Assembly: GCF_004784475.1 (NCBI RefSeq)
Contig: NZ_SRRT01000002.1
Coordinates: forward strand, 558,001 to 622,000
From: Streptomyces bauhiniae
GTDB lineage: Bacteria; Actinomycetota; Actinomycetes; Streptomycetales; Streptomycetaceae
Reading direction: 5' to 3'
Length of the DNA: 64,000 nt
The notes beneath the pieces are model-generated. The model had not been told where the DNA came from and did no database searches. It saw only the letters and a program-made list of their open reading frames with translations. Made by a program: the position numbers and the translations under genes. Positions 15,886-24,023 of this stretch are shown here, piece by piece; position 1 is the first letter of the stretch; each line of letters starts with the position of its first letter.

Positions 15886-16680
15886 TCACAGGGATGCGGC
15901 GGTGCGGGAACGTGCCCGTACACCGCTCCGCCGTTCCGGGCGCCAGGTGGTCACGAGGGCGACGGCCAGCAGGAGTTCGGCGATGTCTCCGCCGTAGTAC
16001 ATGATCTCCGCGCCGCGCCGGACCTGGTCGATGGGCGCGTGTACGTCGGTGAAGAATCCGCCGTAGAGGGCCTGGGCGATCAGCGCGTGGGCGGCGATGG
16101 CGACGCCCAGGCAGGTGAGCCGGGCGGGTACTCCGGGCCGGCCGGGGGCGGGGTCGGGGCCCGCGATGGCGTGCGCGAACAGGCAGCCGGAGAACAGGAA
16201 GTGTGCCGCCATGAGCCAGTGCCCGGCGGGGTGGCTCATGGCGGTGTTGTACAGCGGAGTGAAGTACAGCACCGCCAGGCTGCCCGTGCTCAGCAGGAGC
16301 GCGCTGACCGGATGGGCCGCGAGGCGAGCGGGCGGGCTATGCAGGACGGCCGTGATCCGGCGGGCCCCGGCGGGCGGCAGCGCGCGCAGGGCCAGGGTGA
16401 CGGGGGCGGCGAGCACGAGCGCCAGGGGGGCGTACATCCCGATGAGCATGTGCTGGGCCATGTGCGCGGGGAAGTTGGTGGGCGCCGGGGGCACCAGGGC
16501 GACGGCGAGGAGGGTCAGCCCGGTGACGAAGGAGACAGTGCGCCAAGTCGGCCAGCCGGAGGCGGGGTTGCGGCGTACGGCCCGTCGCACGGCGAGGCGG
16601 TGAAGCACGGCGAGGGCCAGCAGCACCAGGACGACCGTCACCGCCTGGGTCGGACCCGACGCGTGGTGGTGTTCCGTCAT
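15886..16680 (-). CDS. ctaG: Cytochrome c oxidase assembly protein, CtaG/Caa3 type
   Basis: A 264-residue polytopic membrane protein with about seven helices. It carries the CtaG_Caa3 features FPAHMAQHMLIGMYAPLAL (histidines near the membrane face), HWLMAAHFLFSGCLFAH and MYYGGDIAELLLA. The family helps to load copper into or assemble terminal oxidase. The start was set at 16680 because the ATG overlaps the stop of the upstream DUF2243 gene by four bases (ATGA), so the two are translationally coupled. Confidence 0.85.
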   Translation of the reverse strand: MTEHHHASGPTQAVTVVLVLLALAVLHRLAVRRAVRRNPASGWPTWRTVSFVTGLTLLAVALVPPAPTNFPAHMAQHMLIGMYAPLALVLAAPVTLALRALPPAGARRITAVLHSPPARLAAHPVSALLLSTGSLAVLYFTPLYNTAMSHPAGHWLMAAHFLFSGCLFAHAIAGPDPAPGRPGVPARLTCLGVAIAAHALIAQALYGGFFTDVHAPIDQVRRGAEIMYYGGDIAELLLAVALVTTWRPERRSGVRARSRTAASL

Positions 16681-17222
16681 GCGCCGCGCGGGGTCGCGGG
16701 GTCGTGGAAGCGGCCGCCGCGCCGGATCAGGTGGCCGACGGCCACGAACAGCGCGCCGAGGACGAGGAACCCGGCGTCCCACCATGCCTGGTAGGGCCCG
16801 CCGTGCACATGGTGGATGCCGAGGATCTGGTGGTCGAGGATGCCTTCCACCAGGTTGAAGACGCCCCAGCCGGACAGCACCCATCCCCACAGCACCCGCG
16901 AGGTCCACACGGTGCGCCGGTCGTGGGTGACACGGGAGTACAGGACGGCGAGGCCGAGCAGCACGGCGATCCAGCACAGGGCGTGGAAGACGCCGTCCCA
17001 CACGGTGTTCATCTCCAGCCCGGACACCGTGTGCGGGTCGTAGTACTTGACGCCGATGCGGTCGTGATTGGTGCTGGTCAGCATGTGGTGCCACTGGAGG
17101 AGCTGGTGCAGCAGGATGCCGTCGACGAACCCGCCGAGGCCGACGCCGAGCAGCAGTCCGGGCAGCCGGAGGCTCGCGGGTGCCGTGTCGGGCGGCCGGG
17201 CGGTGCCCGCTGTGGTGGCCAT
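16677..17222 (-). CDS. DUF2243 four-helix membrane protein
   Basis: A 181-residue membrane protein with about four helices. The signature GGFVDGILLHQLLQWHHMLT and later FNLVEGILDHQILGIHH carry paired histidines typical of DUF2243, a family commonly encoded next to CtaG-type proteins. A metal- or heme-related role is plausible from the histidines but unproven. The start at 17222 is preceded by GGACGGAG. The frame could be extended to 17387, but that part is Arg/Pro-rich and has no ribosome site. Confidence 0.85.
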   Translation of the reverse strand: MATTAGTARPPDTAPASLRLPGLLLGVGLGGFVDGILLHQLLQWHHMLTSTNHDRIGVKYYDPHTVSGLEMNTVWDGVFHALCWIAVLLGLAVLYSRVTHDRRTVWTSRVLWGWVLSGWGVFNLVEGILDHQILGIHHVHGGPYQAWWDAGFLVLGALFVAVGHLIRRGGRFHDPATPRGA

Positions 17223-17331
17223 CGGCTGTGCTCCGTCCGGTGGGCATGCGCTACGGTCCGTCCGCACACGGTTTCCCCCCGTGAGCGCGGCCGACACACG
17301 CTCCGCCCGGCTTCCGCCCGGTCGGCTCCGC

Positions 17332-18192
17332 TCACCGCACGGGCGCCGCCTCGACCACGGGCCGCCCGCCGGGGCGCAGGGCGACACGCTCGCCGCGTCC
17401 GCACGGTACGAGCCGTGCGCCGAGCCCGCGCTGCCGTACGGCGGCGAGGAAGTCGCTCAGCGGCGACTTCATCACGGTGTACTCCTCGTAGTGCACCGGC
17501 AGCACCCACTCGGGGTCCAGCCGCTCGGCGAAGCCGGCGCCCTGGGCTCCGGTCATGGTGACGAGGAAGCGGCCGGGGAGCATGGTCCCGCCGAGGTGGA
17601 GGACGGCGAGGTCGAGGTCGGGACAGCGACGGGCGATGGCCGCGACGATGGACGGGAAGGGCAGCGTGTCGCCGGACAGGTAGAGGCGGAGCACGGGCGG
17701 GCCACCGAGCGGGCCGAACTCGAGCAGGCTGCCCATGACCTGCGGCAACAGCGGCCGGAGCAGGCCGCCCGCGTGCTGCCCGGGCAGCGAGGTGACTCTC
17801 ACCTGGGTCTCCCGGCCGGTCACCGTACGGCTCTGCCAGGTCTCCAGCGCGGTGGCGTGCGGGAAGCCGTGCAGGCGGCGGAGTTTCCGGGCGGCCTGCG
17901 GTGTGGTGAGGACGGGGAGGTCCGAGTCGAGGCCGCGCCGGGCGACCCGGTCCCAGTGGTCCCCGTGCAGATGGGACAGCACGATCGCGTCGATGCCGGC
18001 GGGCAGGTCAGCGACGCCGAGGGTGGGCTCCAGCAGACGGCGGCTGACGAGGCCGTGCCCGAGGTAGGCGTACTGGCCCCGGTGGAGGAAGTTGGGGTCG
18101 GTCAGCAGGGTGACGTCGCCGTAGCGGATGAGAAGCGTGGCGTTGCCGATGAAGTGGCAGGTGACGGGTGGGTCCTGCGGGGTCGCGGTCAT
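17332..18192 (-). CDS. MBL-fold metallo-hydrolase (UlaG/NAPE-PLD-like)
   Basis: A 286-residue metallo-beta-lactamase-fold protein. FIGNATLLIRYGDVTLLTDP opens the fold. IVLSHLHGDHWD is the HxHxDH zinc motif. LSGDTLP supplies the bridging Asp, and VLPVHYEEY the last His. This arrangement resembles the UlaG/NAPE-PLD group, which acts on lactones or phosphodiesters, but the substrate cannot be read. The start at 18192 follows GAGGAGG. It lies 104 bases downstream of the SDR gene on the same strand. Confidence 0.85.
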   Translation of the reverse strand: MTATPQDPPVTCHFIGNATLLIRYGDVTLLTDPNFLHRGQYAYLGHGLVSRRLLEPTLGVADLPAGIDAIVLSHLHGDHWDRVARRGLDSDLPVLTTPQAARKLRRLHGFPHATALETWQSRTVTGRETQVRVTSLPGQHAGGLLRPLLPQVMGSLLEFGPLGGPPVLRLYLSGDTLPFPSIVAAIARRCPDLDLAVLHLGGTMLPGRFLVTMTGAQGAGFAERLDPEWVLPVHYEEYTVMKSPLSDFLAAVRQRGLGARLVPCGRGERVALRPGGRPVVEAAPVR

Positions 18193-18296
18193 GTACGCCT
18201 CCTCGGGTCGCCGGTGGCCCCGAGGGACCGGGTGACCCGGCGGGCGCGGTCGAACCGCGGACGGGCGGACCGGTCGGCGCGGAACGGCGCCCGGCG

Positions 18297-19367
18297 CTAT
18301 CGGCCCCCGGCCCCGACGACCTGCCCGAACATCTCCTCCATCGACGCCTGCGCGGGCCGGTACCGCACCCCCAGGTCGCGGCGGCTCTTGGTGGTGTCCA
18401 CGCGGAGGTCGTAGCCGATGTTGCGCCGCAGGTACCCGCGTTCGAGTCCCGCCGCCGGTGCGAGGGCGACCGCCAGGGGCTTGGGGAGGTCGCGGCGGGG
18501 CAGGGGGTACGAGCCGTAGGCCGGGAGGAGGCGGCGGGCGAGGTCGACGATGTCGGTGGACTCGGCCGCGAGGAGGTGGCGGCCTTCCGCGTCGGGGAGG
18601 AACGCGGCGGCCAGGTGGGCGTAGGCGATCTCGCGTACGTCGACCACGGTCAGCGCGACGCGCGGGGCGCCGAAGCGCATCCGGCCGCTCGCCATCTGCC
18701 GGGCGATGGTGAAACTCTCGCTCGTCGGCGCGGAGTTGAGGGCGGGGCCGATGACCAGGCCGGGGTTGACGGTGACCAGGCGCCAGCGGTTCTGCTCCTG
18801 CGCGATCCGCCAAGCCTCCAGCTCCGCCAGCGTCTTGGAGTAGCTGTACGGCTCGCGGGTCAAGGAGGAGGTCGTGTTCCAACTGTCCTCGGTGACGGTC
18901 CGGCCGGGGTACGTGAGGATGTCCTCCGCGTCCCCGATCATCGCCGCGACCGAGCTGGTCAGCACCACCCGCTCGACACCCCCGACCTCTCCGGCGGTGC
19001 GGAGCACATTGCGCGTGCCCCGCACCGCCGGGTCGACGAGGTCTCGCTGGGGGTCCCGTACGGAGCGGACGAACGGGGAGGCGGTGTGGACGACGATCCG
19101 GCACCCCCGCATGGCCTCCGTGTACGAGCCCTCGCGCAGCAGGTCGGAGGCGAACAGGCGCAGCTTCCCGGGCGAGGCGTCGGCCGCGTCCTGGAGGTGC
19201 TGCACCTTCTGGGCGTTGCCCGGATCACGGACGGCGGCGTGCACGGTGACCCCCGCGTCGAGCAGGGCCTTCACGATCCAGCCGGCGACATAGCCCGTGG
19301 CGCCGGTGACCAGGACAGGGGCGCTCGTGTCGACGGGCAGGGCGCCGAGATCGACGTGGGTGTCCAT
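18297..19367 (-). CDS. NAD(P)-dependent epimerase/aldehyde-reductase (extended SDR)
   Basis: A 356-residue extended short-chain dehydrogenase. VLVTGATGYVAGWIV is the Rossmann glycine motif. VVHTASPF and VVLTSSVAAM follow, and the catalytic Tyr-Lys lies in PYSYSKTLAE. The VNPGLVIGPAL segment and the sequence pattern match the dihydroflavonol-reductase-like aldehyde reductases, which reduce ketones or aldehydes with NADPH. It is 16 bases downstream of the quinone oxidoreductase gene, so the two very probably form one transcript. Confidence 0.88.
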   Translation of the reverse strand: MDTHVDLGALPVDTSAPVLVTGATGYVAGWIVKALLDAGVTVHAAVRDPGNAQKVQHLQDAADASPGKLRLFASDLLREGSYTEAMRGCRIVVHTASPFVRSVRDPQRDLVDPAVRGTRNVLRTAGEVGGVERVVLTSSVAAMIGDAEDILTYPGRTVTEDSWNTTSSLTREPYSYSKTLAELEAWRIAQEQNRWRLVTVNPGLVIGPALNSAPTSESFTIARQMASGRMRFGAPRVALTVVDVREIAYAHLAAAFLPDAEGRHLLAAESTDIVDLARRLLPAYGSYPLPRRDLPKPLAVALAPAAGLERGYLRRNIGYDLRVDTTKSRRDLGVRYRPAQASMEEMFGQVVGAGGR

Positions 19368-19383
19368 CGGGTGCTCCTCCGCG

Positions 19384-20343
19384 CTACTCGTTCACCAGCA
19401 GGATCTTGCCCACGTGGCCGCCGACCTCCATCAGCCGGTGTGCCTCGGCGGCCCGGGACAGGGGCAGGCGCTGGTCGATGACGAGTCCCACGGCGCCGCT
19501 CTCGATCATCGGCCACACCTCGTCCCGCACCTGGGCGATGATCTCGGCCTTCTGCTCCTTGGACCGGGTGCGCAGGGTCGTGCCGTGCACGGACAGGCGC
19601 TTGAAGACCAGCTCCGCCAGGTTGAGGTTGGCTTCGAGGCCGTCCTGGAGGCCGATGACCACCAGGCGTCCGTCGGGGGCGAGGGAGCGGATGTTGCGTT
19701 CGAGGTAGCCGCCGCCGACGACGTCCAGGATCACGTCGTAGGGGCCGTGCTCGGTGAAGTCCTCGGTGCGGTAGTCGATCGTGACGTCGGCGCCCAACTC
19801 CCGTGCGCGGGCCGCCTTCTCGAGACCGCCGGCCGTGGTGACGACCCGCGCGCCCAGCGCCTTGGCGATCTGGATGGCGAAGGTGCCGACGCCTCCGGCC
19901 CCGCCGTGCACGAGGAAGGTCTCGCCCTTCTTGAGGTGGGCGGTCATCACGATGTTGGACCAGACGGTCGCCACCGCCTCGGGCAGCGCGGCGGCCTCGA
20001 CCAGACCGATGCCCTTGGGTATGGGGAGCAGTTGGCCGTCCGGCACGGCGACCTTCTGTGCGTAGCCGCCGCCCGTGAGCAGCGCGCAGACCTCGTCGCC
20101 CACCTGCCAGTCGGTCACGCCCTCGCCGAGGGCGCTGATCCGGCCCGAGACCTCGAGGCCGGGGTACGGCGAGGTGCCGGGCTGGAGGGGGTAGAGGCCG
20201 TAACGCTGCATGACGTCCGCGCGGTTGAGGGCGCTGGCGACGACGTCGACGACGACCTCACCGGCGGCGGGCGTCGGGTCCTCGACGTCCACCCACTCCA
20301 GGACCTCGGGACCGCCGGGCTCCTTGATCGACACTGCCTTCAT
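19384..20343 (-). CDS. Zinc-independent quinone oxidoreductase (MDR family)
   Basis: A 319-residue medium-chain dehydrogenase/reductase of the quinone-oxidoreductase (TED2/PIG3-like) branch. VVDVVASALNRADVMQR and LVHGGAGGVGTFAIQIAKALGA (NADPH fold) are diagnostic, and zinc-binding cysteines are absent. It probably reduces quinones or enones with NADPH. A large inverted repeat at 20385-20430 lies 42 bases upstream of the ATG at 20343 and resembles repeats near the TetR gene and the decarboxylase gene, so control by the adjacent TetR is likely. Confidence 0.88.
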   Translation of the reverse strand: MKAVSIKEPGGPEVLEWVDVEDPTPAAGEVVVDVVASALNRADVMQRYGLYPLQPGTSPYPGLEVSGRISALGEGVTDWQVGDEVCALLTGGGYAQKVAVPDGQLLPIPKGIGLVEAAALPEAVATVWSNIVMTAHLKKGETFLVHGGAGGVGTFAIQIAKALGARVVTTAGGLEKAARARELGADVTIDYRTEDFTEHGPYDVILDVVGGGYLERNIRSLAPDGRLVVIGLQDGLEANLNLAELVFKRLSVHGTTLRTRSKEQKAEIIAQVRDEVWPMIESGAVGLVIDQRLPLSRAAEAHRLMEVGGHVGKILLVNE

Positions 20344-20384
20344 GACGCTCCGTCCATCGAATCCACGGGCCCCCGAAGCCCGTA

Positions 20385-20430
20385 TGTTTACAGTACACAC
20401 ATTAGGCAGCGGGTGTGTGCACTGTCAACA
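20385..20430. promoter_or_regulatory. Bipartite operator upstream of the quinone oxidoreductase gene
   Basis: The left arm TGTTTACAGTACACACAT (20385-20402) and the right arm, whose reverse complement is TGTTGACAGTGCACACAC (20413-20430), are inverted copies separated by 10 bases. The arms resemble those at 21044-21089 and 24984-25033. The site lies between the tetR stop codon and the quinone oxidoreductase start. Confidence 0.7.
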
Positions 20431-20442
20431 TGATCCCGAGCC

Positions 20443-21027
20443 CTAACGGCTTCCCGCCACGCTGAACACCGCCTGAACCGCCGCGCGCACCTGCGCGTCC
20501 ACCACCTCCGGCGTCGAGGAGTCGAGCTTGCCGTCCAGATGCAGGAAGGCCAGGCCGTGGACGAGTGCCCACACCGTGGTCGCCAACGCGTCCGGGTCGG
20601 CGCCAGGGAAGGCGGCCTGCACGATGCCGCGGACGTAACCGGAGATGGCGGCGGTCGCCGCGACCCGCTCCTCGCTGTTCGGGTCGCACGGCTCGGCGAA
20701 CATCACCCGGAACATCGCGGGCCGGTCCAGCGCGAACCGCACGTACGCGACCGCGACCGACGCCAACTCGTCCGGGGTCCGGGGGTCGGGATGGGCGGCG
20801 GCCAGGGACTCGGCGAGTTCGCGGTACCCCTCGGCGGCCACCGCTGAGACCAGGGCGTCGCGGTCCGCGTAGTGGCGGTAGGGGGCCGTGGCCGACACGC
20901 CCGCCCGCCGCGCCACCGCGCGCAGCGACAGCCCGGCGCTGCCGTCCTCCTCCAGCAGTTCCCGCGCGGCACGCAGGCAGGCCGCGCGCAGATCGCCGTG
21001 GTGATACGAGCTGCTCGCTTGCGGCAT
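20443..21027 (-). CDS. TetR/AcrR-family transcriptional repressor
   Basis: A 194-residue regulator. The N-terminal HTH comprises LSLRAVARRAGVSATAPYRHYADRDAL at about residues 34-60, the canonical TetR DNA-recognition region. The C-terminal ligand domain resembles the WHG group (MFRVMFAEP, VWALVHGLAFLHLDG). It is divergent from the OYE gene across 96 bases that contain a bipartite inverted repeat, and it is followed on the same strand by quinone reductase and SDR genes. The setting suggests repression of reductases relieved by an electrophile or quinone; the ligand is inferred, not shown. Confidence 0.9.
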   Translation of the reverse strand: MPQASSSYHHGDLRAACLRAARELLEEDGSAGLSLRAVARRAGVSATAPYRHYADRDALVSAVAAEGYRELAESLAAAHPDPRTPDELASVAVAYVRFALDRPAMFRVMFAEPCDPNSEERVAATAAISGYVRGIVQAAFPGADPDALATTVWALVHGLAFLHLDGKLDSSTPEVVDAQVRAAVQAVFSVAGSR

Positions 21028-21043
21028 AGGTCACACTCCCTGA

Positions 21044-21089
21044 AGTTTACGGCGCTTACATTCCTGGCTTAATGTGAACGCTGTACACA
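21044..21089. promoter_or_regulatory. Bipartite operator in the tetR/OYE divergent promoter
   Basis: The left arm AGTTTACGGCGCTTACAT (21044-21061) matches the arm TGTTGACGGTGCTTACAT found at 25016-25033 in 15 of 18 positions. An inverted, less perfect copy follows at 21072-21089 after a 10-base spacer. It lies between the divergent starts at 21027 and 21124, where a TetR autoregulatory site is expected. AATGTG-N9-CACATT at 21071-21091 is an inner palindrome. Confidence 0.65.
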
Positions 21090-21123
21090 TTGTAAGCGAT
21101 GGAGATCGAGAGGGGAAAGCAGG

Positions 21124-22374
21124 ATGACCAGCGAACTGTTCTCGCCGTTGTCCCTGCGCTCCGGGCAGGTACTGCGCAACCGGATCGCCAAGGCGGCCAT
21201 GGAGGAGAACATGGCGGCCGACGGCCAGTTGCCCGGAGCCGAGCTGCTCGGGCTGTACCGGCGCTGGGCCGAGGGCGGTGCCGGACTGCTGATCACGGGC
21301 AACGTCATGGTCCACGCCGAGGCGCTGACCGGTCCGGCCGGTGTCGTCCTCGACGAGGCCGCGCCGCTGGAGCCGTTCACCGAGTGGGCGAAGGCCGGCA
21401 AGGCGGGGGGCGGGGCGATCTGGATGCAGATCAACCACCCCGGCCGCCAGATCGGCTCCGACATGCCCGGCGTCGTATGGGGTCCCTCAGCGGTCGGCGT
21501 CGACCTGGGCAAGCACAGCGGCCGCTTCGGCCGCCCGGTCGCCATGACCGCCCGGCAGATAGAGGAGACGGTCACCCGGTACGCGGTGACCGCCCGGCGC
21601 GCCGAGCGGGCGGGCTTCGACGGGGTCGAGGTGCACGCGGCGCACGGCTATCTGCTCTCGCAGTTCCTCTCCCCCTTGGTCAACAAGCGCACCGACCAGT
21701 GGGGCGGCTCGCTGGAGAACCGGACCCGGATGCTGCTGGACGTGGTCCGCGCCGTACGGACCGCCGTCTCGCCCTCCTTCGCGGTGGCCGTCAAGCTCAA
21801 CTCCGCCGACTTCCAGCGCGGGGGCTTCGACGCGGACGACGCGCGCCAGGTGATCGAGATGCTCGCGCCGCTCGGTGTCGACCTGGTCGAGCTGTCCGGC
21901 GGCAGCTACGAGAGCCCGGCGATGTCCGGCCGGGCCGCCGACGCGCGTACGCAGGCGCGTGAGGCGTACTTCCTGGACCTGGCGAAGGACCTGGTCGGGT
22001 CCAGCCCGGTGCCGCTGATGCTGACCGGGGGCATCACCCGGCGGGAGACCGCCGAGCGCGTCCTCGACAGCGGGGTGGCGGTCATCGGGATGGGCACCGC
22101 GCTCGCCGTCACGCCGGACCTGCCGGAGCGCTGGCGCACCGGCGGCGAGGCCGAGCGGCAGCTCCGGCCGGTGACCTGGTCGGACAAGGCGCTCGCCTCG
22201 GCCGCGAGCATGGCGCAGGTCCGCCACCAGATGCGCCGCATCGCGCGCGGCGGCAGGCCCACACCGGGCACCCACCCGGTGGTCGCCCTCATCGCCGAGC
22301 GCCGCAAGCAGCGCCGGGCGTTGCGCCGCTACCGCGACTGGCTGAGCACGGAACGGCTCGCCGCACAGCGCTGA
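21124..22374 (+). CDS. NADH:flavin oxidoreductase, old yellow enzyme family
   Basis: A 416-residue FMN enzyme with the OYE TIM barrel. Identifying segments are NRIAKAAMEEN, IWMQINHPGRQ, the active-site HAAHGYLLSQFLSPLVNKR and GGSLENRTRMLL, and the phosphate-binding LTGGITRRETAERVL with VIGMGTALA. OYEs reduce activated C=C bonds. The last ~50 residues form a basic tail beyond the barrel. It is divergent from tetR and shares its putative operator. Its last two codons form one arm of the perfect palindrome described at 22369-22434. Confidence 0.9.
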   Translation: MTSELFSPLSLRSGQVLRNRIAKAAMEENMAADGQLPGAELLGLYRRWAEGGAGLLITGNVMVHAEALTGPAGVVLDEAAPLEPFTEWAKAGKAGGGAIWMQINHPGRQIGSDMPGVVWGPSAVGVDLGKHSGRFGRPVAMTARQIEETVTRYAVTARRAERAGFDGVEVHAAHGYLLSQFLSPLVNKRTDQWGGSLENRTRMLLDVVRAVRTAVSPSFAVAVKLNSADFQRGGFDADDARQVIEMLAPLGVDLVELSGGSYESPAMSGRAADARTQAREAYFLDLAKDLVGSSPVPLMLTGGITRRETAERVLDSGVAVIGMGTALAVTPDLPERWRTGGEAERQLRPVTWSDKALASAASMAQVRHQMRRIARGGRPTPGTHPVVALIAERRKQRRALRRYRDWLSTERLAAQR

Positions 22375-22434
22375 AGCGACGACAAGGCGGCGCGGCTCCG
22401 ATCGGAGCCGCGCCGCCTTGTCGTCGCTTCAGCG
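22369..22434. terminator. Perfect 66-base palindrome acting as a bidirectional terminator
   Basis: The sequence from 22369 to 22434 is its own exact reverse complement, centred at 22401.5 on CCGATCGG, with 33-base arms. It contains the final CGC-TGA codons of both convergent genes (OYE stop 22372-22374, aldehyde dehydrogenase stop 22429-22431) in mirror positions. As RNA it folds into a very stable hairpin on either strand. Confidence 0.85.
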
Positions 22435-24009
22435 GGAGCCGACCGCCTTCAGCACCTTCAGCGCGCCGGTCAGCAGCGCCGCCCAGGTCTCCGGCGGGAT
22501 GCTCTTCGGCGGGGTGAACCCCTGGACGCGCTGGTGAGCGACGTTCTGGGCCTCGGTGTACTTGAGGATGCCCTCGGCACCGTGGCGCCGTCCGAGCCCG
22601 GAGTCCCCCATGCCGCCCATCGGCGCGTCGACACTGCCCCACGCGGCGGCGAACGCCTCGTTGACATTGACCGTGCCCGCGTGCAGCCGGGCCGCCACGG
22701 CACGGCCCCGCGAGGCACTGCGGGACCAGACGCTCGCGTTGAGGCCGTACGGCGTGGCATTGGCCCGCGCGATCGCCTCGCTGTCGTCGCGCACGGGGTA
22801 GATGGACACGACGGGCCCGAACGTCTCGTGCTCGTACAGCGTCATGTCCGGCGTGACACCGGCCAGGATGGTCGGCTCGTAGAACAGTGGTCCCAGGTCC
22901 GGGCGCGCCCTGCCGCCCGCGAGGACCTTCGCCCCCTTGGCCACCGCGTCGTCCACATGCTCGGTGACGGTCTTGAGCTGGGCGGCCGTGGTGAGGCTGC
23001 CGACGTCGTAGCTGAAGTCGTACGCGCCGCCGACCTTGAGCCGCTCGGCTCGGGACACGAAGGCGTCCACGAACCGGTCGTGCACCGAATCCGCCACGTA
23101 CAGACGCTCGATGGAGACGCAGAGCTGCCCGGCCGAGGGGAAGCACGCGGCGACGGCACCGTCGGCGGCCTTCTCTATGTCGGCGTCGTCCAGGACCAAC
23201 ATGGCGTTCTTGCCGCCGAGTTCGAGGGACGAGCCGATGAGCCGCTCCCCCGCGTCCCGCGCGATCTTCCGGCCGCTGGCGGTGGAGCCGGTGAACATCA
23301 TGTAGTCCGCGTTGTCCATCAGCGCACCGCCGATGGAACTGCCCCGCCCGATCACCATCTGCCAGACACCGGAGGGCAGTCCGGCCTCCCGCATCAGTTC
23401 CAGCGACCACAGCGCGGTGAGCGCGGTCTGGGTGTCGGGCTTCTGGACGACCGCGTTGCCGGCCATCAGCGCCGCGACGGCGTCGCCGGCGGCCATGCTC
23501 AGCGGGTAGTTCCAGGGCGAGACGACCGCGACGACGCCCTTGGGGTGGCGCAGTTCGGTGGTGTGGGTGAGCAGCGGGATCGCACCCCGGCGCCGCTTGG
23601 GCGCGAGGTACCGGGAGCCGTTGCGGGCGTAGTACCGGGACACGACGGCGATGTCCACGACCTCGAGGAACGCGTCCCGGCGGGTCTTGCCGTTCTCGGC
23701 CTGCATCAGGTCCAGCGCCTCGTCCTGGCGGGCGAGGACGAGGTCGTGGAAGCGGAGCAGGATCTGCTTGCGCCGACTCAACGGGGTGGCGGCCCAGTTG
23801 CATTGGGCGATCCGGGCGCGGGCGAAGGCGTCCTCGACGTCGGCGGGCGTGGAGACCGGGAGGTCGGCCAGGGGCGCGCCGGTGTAGGGGGCGGTGGTGG
23901 TCACGCGTACGGCGTCGGGCGCCGCGCTGACGCGTGCCGCCAGCCGCTCGATCCTGGCCGGCGTCAGGGACGCGGGCAGCGGGGCGTGGGTGGCTTGGGC
24001 GGTGGCCAT
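22429..24009 (-). CDS. gabD2: Succinic-semialdehyde-type dehydrogenase, GabD2-like
   Basis: A 526-residue NAD(P)+-dependent aldehyde dehydrogenase. GVVAVVSPWNYPLS is the cofactor-binding segment. FTGSTASGRKIA and SLELGGKNAML contain the general-base glutamate, and SAGQLCVSIERLY the catalytic cysteine. The stretch AYDFSYDVGSL followed by AQLKTVTEHVDDAVAKGAKV closely resembles mycobacterial GabD2, so oxidation of succinic semialdehyde or a similar aldehyde is the best guess. The start at 24009 follows GGAG. The upstream decarboxylase-like gene ends 14 bases away, so they form an operon, probably controlled by the repeat at 24984-25033. Confidence 0.85.
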   Translation of the reverse strand: MATAQATHAPLPASLTPARIERLAARVSAAPDAVRVTTTAPYTGAPLADLPVSTPADVEDAFARARIAQCNWAATPLSRRKQILLRFHDLVLARQDEALDLMQAENGKTRRDAFLEVVDIAVVSRYYARNGSRYLAPKRRRGAIPLLTHTTELRHPKGVVAVVSPWNYPLSMAAGDAVAALMAGNAVVQKPDTQTALTALWSLELMREAGLPSGVWQMVIGRGSSIGGALMDNADYMMFTGSTASGRKIARDAGERLIGSSLELGGKNAMLVLDDADIEKAADGAVAACFPSAGQLCVSIERLYVADSVHDRFVDAFVSRAERLKVGGAYDFSYDVGSLTTAAQLKTVTEHVDDAVAKGAKVLAGGRARPDLGPLFYEPTILAGVTPDMTLYEHETFGPVVSIYPVRDDSEAIARANATPYGLNASVWSRSASRGRAVAARLHAGTVNVNEAFAAAWGSVDAPMGGMGDSGLGRRHGAEGILKYTEAQNVAHQRVQGFTPPKSIPPETWAALLTGALKVLKAVGSR

Positions 24010-24023
24010 GGCGGGGCTCCTGT

